The notes beneath the pieces are model-generated. The model saw only the letters and a program-made list of their open reading frames with translations, had not been told where the DNA came from and searched no databases. The position numbers and the translations under genes are program-made. Below, in pieces: positions 32,115-40,828 of a stretch of DNA of 64,000 nucleotides. The DNA lies in assembly GCF_900104345.1 (NCBI RefSeq), contig NZ_FNJN01000005.1, positions 124,001-188,000 on the forward strand. Reading direction: 5' to 3'. Every line of letters begins with the position of its first letter. Within the stretch, counting starts at the first letter, position 1. This DNA is from Microbacterium testaceum StLB037 (GTDB lineage Bacteria; Actinomycetota; Actinomycetes; Actinomycetales; Microbacteriaceae).

Positions 32115-33332
32115 TCACCAGGTGAAGCCCGTGCGACGTTCCCATGCCTCTTCGACGCTCTCGCGGCGCACCATGACGATCGCGGCGGGAACGACGAGCA
32201 GCAGAGCGACGCCGAGAAGAGAGAGACCCGCGATCCAGCCCCCGGTCACCTCGTGCGTGAGCCCGATGGCCAGCGGCATCAGGGCGGCGAAGGCGTACCC
32301 CACGCTCTGCACGAACCCGCTCAGGGCGACCGTCGTCTCGTGCGAGCGCGTGCGCAGCCCGAACAGCACCAGTGCGAGGGGGAACATCAGGGGCGGGATG
32401 CCGATGAGCACGACCCACAGCACGGTCGCGGTCGCCGGAGCCACGATCAGCCCCAGCACCCCCGTCACCCCGCACCCCACCGCCACCACGTAGAACGGGG
32501 TGGTGCGGCCGAGCCGCGCCACCAGCAGGGGCACGAGGAGCGACACCGGCAGGCCCATGAAGGAGAAGAGCGCGAGCAGTCCGCCGGCCTCCGCGGCATC
32601 CACTCCGGCGACGTCGATGAGCAGGGGCGGCATCCACGCGAACATCCCGTAGGCGACCGAGGAGTTCACGCCGAACGTGATCACGAGGGCCCACGTCTGC
32701 GGCACACGCACGAGCCGCGACAGCACGGCCGTGCGCGGCTCGTCGAGCGCATCGCGTCGCGACGCCCGCGCGCGCAGGTTCAGAGCGACCCAGGGGGCGA
32801 CCGCGGCCAGCGCCACGACGGCCCACGTCGCGAACGAGCCGCGCCACCCCACGGCGTCGGCCAGCGGCACGGCGACGAGCGGGGGCGTGAACGTCGCCAC
32901 CGCCATCGCGGTGCTGTAGACGGTCGTCATGAGCCCGATGCGCTCGGGGAAGTACTTCTTCACCACGGTCGGGATGAGCACGTTCGCGACGCCCACCGCC
33001 GCGAACACCCCGGCCGTCGCCCCGAGGAGCGACCACGCGTCCAGCGCCGCCGCGCGAAGCCCCAGCATGACCGCGGCCGTGATTGCGGCGATCAGCACCG
33101 AGCGCTCCAGCCCCAGGCGCCGCTCGATGGCCGGTGTCACCATTCCGGCGAGTGCGAACGCCACCGGAGGAGCCATGCCGATCAGGCCCACCACGACCGC
33201 CGGGAGCGGGAACTCCTCGCCGATGCGCGTCAGGAGCGGCGACAGCGAGGCCACCGCGATGCGCAGGGTCAACGCCAGCAGCACGATCGCCGCCGCGGCG
33301 AGGGCGATGGTTCCCGCGCTGCGGCGGGTCAA
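32115..33332 (-). CDS. MFS transporter (CynX/NimT-like)
   Basis: The protein is 405 residues with twelve predicted membrane segments. The best start is the TTG at 33332, which overlaps the purF stop as TTGA and follows GGAG; the next internal start would delete half of the first membrane segment. The pattern (LRIAVASLSPLLTRIGEEFPLP, FFPERIGLMTTVYSTAMA-like, AWMPPLLIDVAGVDAAEAG) matches the CynX/NimT branch, whose members move cyanate, nitroimidazoles or small anions. Translational coupling to purF suggests it has a constant low-level role linked to purine metabolism, but the substrate is unknown. Confidence 0.9.
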   Translation of the reverse strand: MTRRSAGTIALAAAAIVLLALTLRIAVASLSPLLTRIGEEFPLPAVVVGLIGMAPPVAFALAGMVTPAIERRLGLERSVLIAAITAAVMLGLRAAALDAWSLLGATAGVFAAVGVANVLIPTVVKKYFPERIGLMTTVYSTAMAVATFTPPLVAVPLADAVGWRGSFATWAVVALAAVAPWVALNLRARASRRDALDEPRTAVLSRLVRVPQTWALVITFGVNSSVAYGMFAWMPPLLIDVAGVDAAEAGGLLALFSFMGLPVSLLVPLLVARLGRTTPFYVVAVGCGVTGVLGLIVAPATATVLWVVLIGIPPLMFPLALVLFGLRTRSHETTVALSGFVQSVGYAFAALMPLAIGLTHEVTGGWIAGLSLLGVALLLVVPAAIVMVRRESVEEAWERRTGFTW

Positions 33333-34804
33333 GACTCCTGGCTGCCCTCGACCCAGGCGAGGTACTCCTCCGACACGGTTCCCGTGACGTAGCGGCCGTC
33401 GAAGCAGCTCATGTCGAGATCGACCAGGTCGGTCCCCTCCATGATCGCCGCCTTGAGGTCGTCGACCTCTTGGTACACGAGGTAGTCGCAGCCGAGCTCT
33501 TCGGCGATCTCGGGGATCGTGCGGCCGTGGGCGACGAGCTCGTGGCGCGAGGGCATGTTGATGCCGTAGACATGGGGGTAGCGCACCGGCGGGGCCGCCG
33601 AAGCGAACGTCACGCTCTTGGCGCCGGCATCCCGAGCCATTTGGATGATCTCGCGGCTCGTCGTGCCGCGGACGATCGAGTCGTCGACGAGCAGGACGTT
33701 CTTGCCCTGGAACTCGGTCGACATGGCGTTGAGCTTCTGGCGCACGCTCTTCTTGCGCACCGCCTGCCCCGGCATGATGAAGGTGCGGCCGACGTAGCGG
33801 TTCTTGTAGAAGCCCTCGCGGTACTCGATGCCGAGCTTGCGGGCCACCTGCATCGCGGCCGGACGCGCGGAGTCGGGGATCGGCATGACCACGTCGATCG
33901 TCCCCGCGGGGGTGTACTTCGCCACGGTGTCGGCCAGGCGCTCGCCCATGCGCAGGCGCGTCTCGTACACCGAGACGCCGTTCATGACCGAGTCGGGGCG
34001 CGCGAGGTAGACGTACTCGAACGAGCACGGCGCGAGCGTCGGGTTCTCGGCGCACTGCTGGGAGTGCAGCGTCCCGTCGAGGGTGATGAACACCGCTTCG
34101 CCGGGGAGCACGTCGCGCACGACCTCGAAGCCGGCGTTCTCGAGCACCAGCGACTCGGACGCCACGATGTACTCGTCGCGCGGCTCGCCGCCCGGCACCT
34201 GAGCGGCGGGCCGCTTGCCGAGGATGAGGGGACGGATGCCGAAGGGGTCGCGGAACGCGAGCAGACCGTAGCCGGCGATGAGGGCGATCGAGGCGTACGA
34301 GCCCTCGACGCGTTCGTGCACGCGGGCGACCGCGCGGAACACTTGGGCGGGGTCGAGATCGGGGCCGGTGATCTCGGACTGCAGCTCGGAGCCGAGAATG
34401 TTCACGAGCAGCTCGGTGTCGCTGCTGGTGTTCAGGTGCCGACGGTCCTTGTGGAAGAGCTCAGTGGTGAGCTCTCGCGTGTTCGTGAGGTTCCCGTTGT
34501 GCACCAGCACGATGCCGTAGGGCGCGTTGACGTAGAAGGGCTGGGCCTCTTCTTCGTTCGACGCGGTGCCCTTGGTGGCGTAGCGCACGTGACCGAGGCC
34601 GATGTCGCCGAGCAGGGCGCGCATGTCGCGCGTGCGGAAGGCCTCGCGCACCTGACCGCGGGCCTTGTGGATGTGGAAGACGCCGCTGGACTCGGCCGTG
34701 GCCATGCCCGTCGAGTCCTGGCCCCGGTGCTGGAGGAGGAGGAGCGCGTCGTAGATCTCCTGGTTGACCGGGCCCTGCCCGGCCATGCCGACGATGCCGC
34801 ACAT
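33329..34804 (-). CDS. purF: Amidophosphoribosyltransferase
   Basis: The protein is 491 residues. MCGIVGMAGQG supplies the N-terminal nucleophile Cys2 of the glutamine amidotransferase domain; RHLNTSSDTELL and HNGNLTN are part of it. The phosphoribosyltransferase half has the PRPP loop VLLVDDSIVRGTT. It catalyses the first committed step of de novo purine synthesis: PRPP plus glutamine to 5-phosphoribosylamine. The start is certain because the mature enzyme needs Cys2. purM ends 6 bases upstream, so the pair is an operon with the MFS gene as third member. Confidence 0.98.
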   Translation of the reverse strand: MCGIVGMAGQGPVNQEIYDALLLLQHRGQDSTGMATAESSGVFHIHKARGQVREAFRTRDMRALLGDIGLGHVRYATKGTASNEEEAQPFYVNAPYGIVLVHNGNLTNTRELTTELFHKDRRHLNTSSDTELLVNILGSELQSEITGPDLDPAQVFRAVARVHERVEGSYASIALIAGYGLLAFRDPFGIRPLILGKRPAAQVPGGEPRDEYIVASESLVLENAGFEVVRDVLPGEAVFITLDGTLHSQQCAENPTLAPCSFEYVYLARPDSVMNGVSVYETRLRMGERLADTVAKYTPAGTIDVVMPIPDSARPAAMQVARKLGIEYREGFYKNRYVGRTFIMPGQAVRKKSVRQKLNAMSTEFQGKNVLLVDDSIVRGTTSREIIQMARDAGAKSVTFASAAPPVRYPHVYGINMPSRHELVAHGRTIPEIAEELGCDYLVYQEVDDLKAAIMEGTDLVDLDMSCFDGRYVTGTVSEEYLAWVEGSQES

Positions 34805-34810
34805 GAGGTG

Positions 34811-35953
34811 TTAGCTCGCTCCGTTCGCCGGCGTGCCGGCATCCGCGTAGGTTCCGACCAGGCGCACGGCGCCGCCGTCGACGCCCTTGGCGCCCTGTTC
34901 GTACTCGCCCTCGGGGCGGGCTGCGTCGCGCACGACGCCGACCTGCCACGTGGCGATGCCCTCGGCCTGCAGCGCCGCGATCGCAGCGTCGGCGACCTCG
35001 GCGGCGACGACCGCGAGGAAGCCGATGCCGAGGTTCCACGTGCCCTCGGTCGCCGTCAGCTCGAGGCCGCCCATGTCGGCGAGCACGCGGAACACCGGCG
35101 AGGGGCTCCAGGTCGAGCGGTCCACGTCGACCCACGTGTTCTGGGGCAGGACGCGCGCGAGGTTCGCCGCGATGCCACCGCCCGTGACGTGGCTGAGCGA
35201 GTGGATGCCGGTTCCCACGGCCTCGTCGTCGAGCAGGCGCAGCAGCGGCGAGGTGTACAGGCGCGTGGGCTCGAGCAGCGCCTCGCCCCACGTCCCGCCG
35301 AGCTCGGCCGAGGCGGAGCCGTAGGCGATGCCGGCGCCGGTGATGATGTGGCGCACGAGCGAGTAGCCGTTGGAGTGCAGGCCGCTCGAGGCCAGCGCCA
35401 GTACGACGTCGCCGTTGCGCACGCGATCGGCGCCGAGGATGCGGTCGGCCTCGACCACGCCGGTCGCCGCTCCCGCGACGTCGTAGTCGTCGATGCCCAG
35501 CAGGCCGGGGTGTTCGGCGGTCTCGCCGCCGACCAGCGCCGTGCCGGTCATCGCGCAGCCACGCGCGATACCCGCGACGATGTCGGCGATGCGCTGCGGC
35601 ACGACCTTGCCGCACGCGATGTAGTCGGTCATGAACAGCGGACGCGCACCGACCACGACGATGTCGTCGACGACCATGCCGACGAGGTCTTCGCCGATCG
35701 TGTCGTGCTTGTCGATCGCCTGCGCGATCGCGACCTTCGTGCCGACGCCGTCGGTGCTGGTCGCGAGCAGGGGGCGCGCGTAGTCGCGGAGCGCGGAGGC
35801 GTCGAAGAGACCGGCGAAACCGCCGACCCCGCCGAGCACCTCGGGCCCGTGCGTGCGACGCACGGCCGACTTCATCAGTTCGACGGCGAGATCTCCGGCG
35901 GCGGTATCGACGCCTGCGGCGGAGTACGGGTTTTCGTGGGGAGCGGAAGCCAC
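34811..35953 (-). CDS. purM: Phosphoribosylformylglycinamidine cyclo-ligase (AIR synthetase)
   Basis: The protein is 380 residues from a GTG at 35953. It shows GVDTAAGDLAVELMK, the STDGVGTKV metal/ATP loop, DDIVVVGARPLFMTDYIACGK, VGGETAEHPG and the LSHVTGGGIAANLARVLP block. It converts FGAM to AIR with ATP, step five of purine synthesis. It is the first gene of the purM-purF-MFS operon and is divergent from the gene at 36046. The last ~20 residues are variable. Confidence 0.97.
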   Translation of the reverse strand: MASAPHENPYSAAGVDTAAGDLAVELMKSAVRRTHGPEVLGGVGGFAGLFDASALRDYARPLLATSTDGVGTKVAIAQAIDKHDTIGEDLVGMVVDDIVVVGARPLFMTDYIACGKVVPQRIADIVAGIARGCAMTGTALVGGETAEHPGLLGIDDYDVAGAATGVVEADRILGADRVRNGDVVLALASSGLHSNGYSLVRHIITGAGIAYGSASAELGGTWGEALLEPTRLYTSPLLRLLDDEAVGTGIHSLSHVTGGGIAANLARVLPQNTWVDVDRSTWSPSPVFRVLADMGGLELTATEGTWNLGIGFLAVVAAEVADAAIAALQAEGIATWQVGVVRDAARPEGEYEQGAKGVDGGAVRLVGTYADAGTPANGAS

Positions 35954-36033
35954 CGCAACAGACTACCCGGGGCGAACACGCGCGGGCACCGCGCCCGCGA
36001 CGCAAGGCCCACCCCGAGGCCTCTCCCCGTCCC

Positions 36034-36039
36034 TACAAT
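36034..36039 (+). promoter_or_regulatory. -10 element for a leaderless start at 36046
   Basis: TACAAT lies six bases before the ATG at 36046, the spacing expected when transcription begins at the start codon itself. No Shine-Dalgarno is present. A -35 is not obvious. Confidence 0.6.
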
Positions 36040-36045
36040 GACGCC

Positions 36046-36657
36046 ATGACGGGCGGTCAGCCGGAGTGGGTGATCCGCGAAGACGCGGCGCAAACGGTGC
36101 TCGTCGCGCTCTATCTGCGCCAGGTCCTCGGCATCCGGTCTCCCGACGAGCTCCCCGCCCTGCGTCGCGTGCCGCCCCCGTGGGTGGACGAGCGGACGGA
36201 TGCCGCGCACGCCCAGCTCGAACGGGAGTGGCGCGAGTACTGGGCGATGACGGTGGAGCCGCAGGCGCACCCCTCGCCCGTTCCCCTCGAGTTGATCGAC
36301 GGTTTCGACACGCTCGTCACCCTGCCGGTCGAAGGATCCGAGACCCTGCGTGCGGCCATCGGGGCGCACGCCGACGACGCAGTGGACTTCGCCCGGCTCG
36401 CGCACGACCGCTACGCCCGCGAGGCCGCCGCCCGACCCGGGGTCTCGTACCGCGCCTACGCGAGCGCGATCGCCGCGCACGAGCGGGCCGTGGGGCGACG
36501 CGCGCACTCGTTCGAGCTGAACGTGCAGGTGCTCCCGCTGGCCCAGCGGGGCGTGTGGTGGATCGGCTCTCTGACCGTGGCGGTGACCGACGGTCTGCGC
36601 GGTGACGTGGCCGCTTTCGACACCGCGATCCACCCGATCATCGCCGAACTGGCGTGA
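36046..36657 (+). CDS. Conserved protein of unknown function (203 residues)
   Basis: The start is the leaderless ATG at 36046. The protein is soluble and mostly helical, with EWVIREDAAQTVLVALYLRQVLGI at the N-terminus, a VPPPWVDERTDAAHAQLEREWREYW helix, and a C-terminal half containing YRAYASAIAAHERAVGRRAHSFELNVQVLPL. No catalytic motif is recognised; strand composition and length suggest a single domain. Coding quality (GC3, no competing frame) is good. It is divergent from purM and convergent with a small membrane-protein gene 15 bases away. Confidence 0.87.
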   Translation: MTGGQPEWVIREDAAQTVLVALYLRQVLGIRSPDELPALRRVPPPWVDERTDAAHAQLEREWREYWAMTVEPQAHPSPVPLELIDGFDTLVTLPVEGSETLRAAIGAHADDAVDFARLAHDRYAREAAARPGVSYRAYASAIAAHERAVGRRAHSFELNVQVLPLAQRGVWWIGSLTVAVTDGLRGDVAAFDTAIHPIIAELA

Positions 36658-36672
36658 GGGGCGGGCTGCCGG

Positions 36673-37008
36673 TCAGATGCCGTGCTGCTCGTGCTCGACG
36701 GTGACCTGGCGGGTCCGGCCGCCGACGGTGCGCTCGAAGATCAGGGCGACGATCGCCCCCACCGCGACGCCCAGCACGACGAAGATCAGGGCGGTGAAGC
36801 CGAAGACCTGCATCTGCGAGTAGACGACCTGCGTGTACGGGCTGATGTCGGAACCGTCGATGAAGACGGTGAGCAGGAGAGCGACGAGGATGCCGAGGAA
36901 CGCCCCGGCCGCCAGGAACACGCCGTACTTCGGGGCGCGACGGACCGTCAGCGTCTGGCGCTCATCGCGCGCGGCGGACGATCGTTCGGGGGCGGGCTGC
37001 TCGGCCAT
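36673..37008 (-). CDS. Small two-helix membrane protein (purine-locus neighbour)
   Basis: The protein is 111 residues from the ATG at 37008. Residues 1-27 are charged and soluble, two membrane helices span about 29-52 and 67-91, and the C-terminus TVGGRTRQVTVEHEQ is basic and soluble. Related proteins near purM in Microbacterium are sometimes labelled 'potassium transporter Trk', but at this size it cannot be a Trk channel and the label has no support here. A short acidic loop (DGSDISPYTQ) separates the helices. The function is unknown. Confidence 0.88.
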   Translation of the reverse strand: MAEQPAPERSSAARDERQTLTVRRAPKYGVFLAAGAFLGILVALLLTVFIDGSDISPYTQVVYSQMQVFGFTALIFVVLGVAVGAIVALIFERTVGGRTRQVTVEHEQHGI

Positions 37009-37097
37009 ACGCCCATTGTCCCACCGCCGCACCGTTTCGGGGTCGCTCCGTCTCGGCGTCGAGAGGGCGGGGCGGCGGGCGTGCGGGGCGGGGTGCG

Positions 37098-38066
37098 TCA
37101 CCGCGGGGAGCGCGGCGGTGCCGTCGAGCTGCGCACGATGAGCTGGGAGGGCAGGACCGTCTCGTGCGGCGAGGGGGAACCGCCCATCGCCTGCAGCAGC
37201 AGATCGACGGCGAGCGCCCCCGAGCGGGCGATCGGCATCCGCACGGTGGTGAGGCTCGGCGTCACCGCTCCGGCGAGCTCGATGTCGTCGATACCCACGA
37301 GGCTGACGTCGTCGGGGCACACGCGCCCGAGCTCGGCCATGCCGGCCTCGAGCCCGAGGGCGACGAGGTCGTTGTAGGCGATGACCGCGGTGGCGCCGCT
37401 GGCGACGGCCGCGGCGGCTCCCGCTCTCCCGCCCTGAATGGATGCCGCGTGGTTGCTCAGGCGGGTGAGGCGGATGCCGAAGCTCTCGCACGCGCGCGCC
37501 ACGGCGTCGGCGCGCTGTTCGTCGGCCCATGAGCCGTGCGGTCCGGACGCGTACGCGATGTGGTCGTGACCCAGGGCCGAGAGGTGCTCGACCGCCTGGG
37601 TCGGTCCGCGCTCGGCGTCCATCACCACGCACACGGCGCCGTCGATGACGCGGTTCACGATGACGTGCGGCGTCTCGCCGACGAGATCGAGCACCTCCCG
37701 CTCGGGGAGGCGCGGCGAGCACAGCAGCACCCCGTCCGTTCGGCATCCGAGTTCGATCGCCTCGCGCTCGCGGCGAAGATCTTCATCGGCGTCGAACAAG
37801 ACGATGCGGTGGCGGCCGTGCCACGCCTGCCCCTGGATCGCCTTGAGCAGGGTCGCATAGACGGGGTTCGCGGCATCCGGGACGACCACCGCGATCGTGC
37901 GGGTGCCGACGGCGGCCTGCGGCGTGGCGTAGCCGAGTTCGGCCGCAGCGCGGCGCACGCGTTCGAGGGTCGCGGGGGCGAGCCGGTCGGGCTCGCCGAA
38001 GGCGCGGGACGCCGTGGCGATCGACACCCCCGCGTGCCGTGCCACCTCGGTCAGGTTCGCCGCCAT
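37098..38066 (-). CDS. LacI family transcriptional regulator, divergent from the aldonate operon
   Basis: The protein is 322 residues from the ATG at 38066 (two GTG codons directly upstream are alternatives). The helix-turn-helix NLTEVARHAGVSIATASRAF starts almost at the N-terminus; the effector domain follows (TIAVVVPDAANPVYATLLKAIQ ... DVSLVGIDDIELAGAVTPSLTTV). It is divergent from the hexuronate/aldonate operon and is its obvious candidate regulator. However, the clearest dyad in the spacer, GTTTGTACAAAC, is centred on TA rather than the CG usual for LacI sites. Confidence 0.94.
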   Translation of the reverse strand: MAANLTEVARHAGVSIATASRAFGEPDRLAPATLERVRRAAAELGYATPQAAVGTRTIAVVVPDAANPVYATLLKAIQGQAWHGRHRIVLFDADEDLRREREAIELGCRTDGVLLCSPRLPEREVLDLVGETPHVIVNRVIDGAVCVVMDAERGPTQAVEHLSALGHDHIAYASGPHGSWADEQRADAVARACESFGIRLTRLSNHAASIQGGRAGAAAAVASGATAVIAYNDLVALGLEAGMAELGRVCPDDVSLVGIDDIELAGAVTPSLTTVRMPIARSGALAVDLLLQAMGGSPSPHETVLPSQLIVRSSTAPPRSPR

Positions 38067-38120
38067 CACCACCGTCTCTCTGCCGTCGTTCCATCATCGT
38101 GCATGCCGACCTGAAAACTG

Positions 38121-38149
38121 TTGACAAGTTTGTACAAACACTGCACACT
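38121..38149 (+). promoter_or_regulatory. Promoter and operator of the aldonate/hexuronate operon
   Basis: TTGACA (38121-38126), a 17-base spacer and CACACT (38144-38149) form a good promoter. The perfect palindrome GTTTGTACAAAC (38128-38139) lies inside the spacer, so a bound repressor would exclude polymerase. TTGTACAA resembles GntR/FadR-type sites (T-N-G-T-N-A-C-N-A pattern) more than LacI sites. Transcription would start at about 38156, the first base of a small open reading frame. Confidence 0.7.
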
Positions 38150-38155
38150 GCTTTC

Positions 38156-38218
38156 ATGCCGATCATCGACGATCTCCCCCGGTCGAGCCCCGCCGCTTCG
38201 TCGGGAGCCCGCGCATGA
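38156..38218 (+). CDS. Putative 20-residue leader peptide coupled to the UxuB-like gene
   Basis: An ATG six bases after the CACACT -10 opens a 20-codon frame, MPIIDDLPRSSPAASSGARA, whose TGA overlaps the ATG of the next gene (ATGA). Its position at the predicted transcription start makes it a leaderless mini-gene. It could deliver ribosomes to the downstream start by termination-reinitiation or act as an attenuating peptide. No homologue is known to me. The downstream gene has only a weak ribosome-binding site (GGGAG), which favours coupling. Confidence 0.5.
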   Translation: MPIIDDLPRSSPAASSGARA

Positions 38219-39711
38219 GCGCGATCCTGCGCCGTGGCGCGACCCTCCCCGCGGCCGTTCCCGCCGCCCCCTCGGGCGCCGGCATCCTGCACCTCGGACT
38301 CGGCAGCTTCCACCGCGCCCACCAGGCCGTCTACACCGCCGCAGCCCTGCGCGCCGAGGGCGGCGACTGGGGCATCGTCGGCGTCGCCTCACGCTCGCGC
38401 CGGGTCGTCGACGCTCTGCACGCGCAGGACCACCTGTACTCCGTCGCGACGGTCTCACCCGCGGGCACGACCCTCGACATCCCCGGGGTGCACACCGACT
38501 CGTACGTCGCCGCCGATGACCCGGCCCGCGTGGTCGCCGACCTCGCCGATCCGCGCATCCGCATCGCGACGCTCACGGTGACCGAGAACGGCTACAGCTA
38601 CTCCAACGCCACCCAGCGCCTCGACGTCGCCGACCCGATCGTCGCCGCCGACCTGCGCGGAGGCTCCCCCCGCTCGACCATCGGCCAGCTCGCCCGCGGC
38701 CTGCAGCGCCGGGCCGCGGCGGGCGGTGAACCGATCGCGATCCTCAGCTGCGACAACCTGCTGTCCAACGGCTCGCACACCGAGAAGCTGGTGCGCGCGT
38801 TCCTGCAGGAGCTCCCGGATGCCGAATCGGCCGATGCCCTGGCGTACCTCGACCGCGCCGTGACCTTCCCCTCGAGCATGGTCGACCGCATCGTGCCGTC
38901 GACCACCCCCGAGCTCACGGAGCGCGTCGCCGCTCTCCTCGGCGTCCGCGACGACGTGCCCGTGCCTGCCGAGCCCTTCACGATGTGGGCGATCGAAGAC
39001 CGCTTCGCGGGTGGTCGCCCCGCGTGGGAGGCCGGCGGCGCGGTGTTCACCGACGAGGTGGGCGCGTACGAACTGCTCAAGGTGCGCCTGCTCAACGGCA
39101 CGCACTCGCTGATCGCCTACCTCGGCGCTCTGCGCGGGGTTCCCACGATCCCGGATGCCATCGGCCTGACCGACGTCGAAGCCGCCGCCACCGCGATCCT
39201 GCGCAGCGAGTACGAGCCCTCGGTCACCGCCCCGCGCGGGGTCGACATCGCCGCGTACGAGCGCGACCTGTTCGCCCGCTGGGGCAATAGCGCGCTCGGA
39301 CACCGTACGAGCCAGGTCGGCTCCGACGGGTCGGTCAAGCTCGGCCAGCGCATCCCCGGCCCGGTCGCCCAGGCGTTCGAGCGGGGAGAGTTCCCGCACC
39401 TGATCGCCCTCACGGTGGCCGCGTACCTCGCCTGCATCGCTCCGCCCGCGGGCTTCGACCCCGGCCCCCACGCCGCGGCCATGACCGACCCGGCTCGCGA
39501 GCGCCTCGCCGCCGCCGCGACCCGCGGCGGGCGCGACCTCGCCGCCCGCGCCATCGTCGAACTCCAGTTGTTCGGCGAAGACCTCGCGCACCGCACCGCC
39601 TTCGTCGACCGCGTCGGCGACCTGCTCGACACGATCGTCGAGCGGGGCGTCGACAGCGCGATCGCCGAGAGTCTCTCGGCATCCGGCACCCTCTCCCCCA
39701 CCGCCCCCTGA
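38215..39711 (+). CDS. Mannitol dehydrogenase family protein, probable fructuronate reductase (UxuB-like)
   Basis: The protein is 498 residues. The N-terminal Rossmann domain (ILHLGLGSFHRAHQAVY) binds NAD(H), and the long-chain polyol dehydrogenase signature K-x5-NG-x-HS appears as KVRLLNGTHSLIAYLG. Family members reduce D-fructuronate to D-mannonate (UxuB), tagaturonate to altronate, or act on mannitol. The presence of ManD, KDG kinase and KDPG aldolase in the same operon makes fructuronate reductase the best call. It is the first enzyme gene, overlapping the leader peptide by four bases. Confidence 0.9.
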   Translation: MSAILRRGATLPAAVPAAPSGAGILHLGLGSFHRAHQAVYTAAALRAEGGDWGIVGVASRSRRVVDALHAQDHLYSVATVSPAGTTLDIPGVHTDSYVAADDPARVVADLADPRIRIATLTVTENGYSYSNATQRLDVADPIVAADLRGGSPRSTIGQLARGLQRRAAAGGEPIAILSCDNLLSNGSHTEKLVRAFLQELPDAESADALAYLDRAVTFPSSMVDRIVPSTTPELTERVAALLGVRDDVPVPAEPFTMWAIEDRFAGGRPAWEAGGAVFTDEVGAYELLKVRLLNGTHSLIAYLGALRGVPTIPDAIGLTDVEAAATAILRSEYEPSVTAPRGVDIAAYERDLFARWGNSALGHRTSQVGSDGSVKLGQRIPGPVAQAFERGEFPHLIALTVAAYLACIAPPAGFDPGPHAAAMTDPARERLAAAATRGGRDLAARAIVELQLFGEDLAHRTAFVDRVGDLLDTIVERGVDSAIAESLSASGTLSPTAP

Positions 39712-39755
39712 ACCCACCCGCGCCCGCCCGGGCGCACAGACCCGAAGGAGACGCG

Positions 39756-40760
39756 ATGAAGCTTCTCGCGATCCACGCCGCGGAGGACATCCGCTGGGAA
39801 GACCGCCCCGCCCCCGAACCCGGCGACGGCGAGGTGCGGCTGCGCGTGCGCTACGTCGGCATCTGCGGGTCGGACCTGCACTACTACTTCCACGGCAAGA
39901 ACGGCGAATACGCGGTGCGAGAGCCCCTGACCCCCGGTCACGAGCTGTCGGCCGAGGTCGACCTCGACCCCTCGGGGCGCCTCGCGCCGGGCACGCCCGT
40001 CACCGTGCACCCCGCGCGCTTCGGCCCCTCGGTGCCGGGCCTCGAGGAGCGCCCGCACCTTCGCGCGGGTGGCGACTATCTCGGCAGCGCCGCGGGCTTC
40101 CCCCACCGACAGGGCGGAGCCGCCGAGCTGCTCGTGGTCGAGGAACACATGATCCGCGTCCTGCCCGATGGGCTGTCCCTCGAGCGCGCCGCCCTCGCCG
40201 AGCCCCTCGCCGTCGCCATCCACGCGGTGAGCCTCGCGGGCGACCTCTCCGGCAAGCGGGCGCTCGTCATCGGATCCGGCCCCATCGGCCTGCTGGTCGC
40301 GGCGGCCGCCGTGCACGCGGGAGCCGGACTGGTCGCCGCGAGCGACGTGCGCCCCGAACCGCTCGAGCGCGCTCGCGTCCTCGGTGCGGCCGAGACCTTC
40401 CTCGTGGGCACCGACGCGATCGAGAACGAGTCGTTCGACGTCGTCTTCGAGTGCTCCGGCGTCGGAGTGGCCCTCACCCAGGCGGTCCGCGCCGCCCGCC
40501 GCGCCGGCACCGTCGTGCAGGTCGGCATGCTGCCGGACGCCGAGCTCGGGGTGAACCTCGCCCCGATGCTCGCGAAGGAGCTGACGCTGCGCGGAGCGTT
40601 CCGCTTCTCGACCGAGATCGACGACGCCATCGCGATGCTCGCCTCGACCGACGCGCTCGACACCGTCGTGTCGCACGTCGTCCCCGCCGCCGACGCGGTG
40701 AGCGCGTTCGCCGTGGCGCGGGACTCCTCGGCATCCGCCAAAGTCCTGCTCGCTCTCTGA
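39756..40760 (+). CDS. L-idonate 5-dehydrogenase-like (or L-gulonate 5-dehydrogenase) alcohol dehydrogenase lacking the structural zinc site
   Basis: The protein is 334 residues. The catalytic zinc ligands are present (GICGSDLHYY Cys37, GHE 61-63, later AEPLAV Glu) and NAD(P) is bound at GSGPIGLL. It aligns closely by eye with E. coli IdnD (GSA-FPH-GG and FRF blocks). The lobe that normally carries four zinc-binding cysteines (residues ~85-107) has none; it reads PARFGPSVPGLEERPHLRAGG. The expected reaction is L-idonate to 5-keto-gluconate, or in ManD/RspA-type operons L-gulonate to D-fructuronate, feeding the UxuB-like enzyme. GAAGGAG precedes the ATG. Confidence 0.9.
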   Translation: MKLLAIHAAEDIRWEDRPAPEPGDGEVRLRVRYVGICGSDLHYYFHGKNGEYAVREPLTPGHELSAEVDLDPSGRLAPGTPVTVHPARFGPSVPGLEERPHLRAGGDYLGSAAGFPHRQGGAAELLVVEEHMIRVLPDGLSLERAALAEPLAVAIHAVSLAGDLSGKRALVIGSGPIGLLVAAAAVHAGAGLVAASDVRPEPLERARVLGAAETFLVGTDAIENESFDVVFECSGVGVALTQAVRAARRAGTVVQVGMLPDAELGVNLAPMLAKELTLRGAFRFSTEIDDAIAMLASTDALDTVVSHVVPAADAVSAFAVARDSSASAKVLLAL

Positions 40761-40828
40761 GCGGGCCCCTCGAACATCCCCCGACACCCAGCGATCCCGC
40801 TACGCATCACCTACGAAGGAGTAATCCG

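Noticed and set aside
36673..37008. Potassium transporter Trk annotation
   Set aside because: The protein has only two membrane helices and 111 residues; no Trk/Ktr pore or RCK domain is present.
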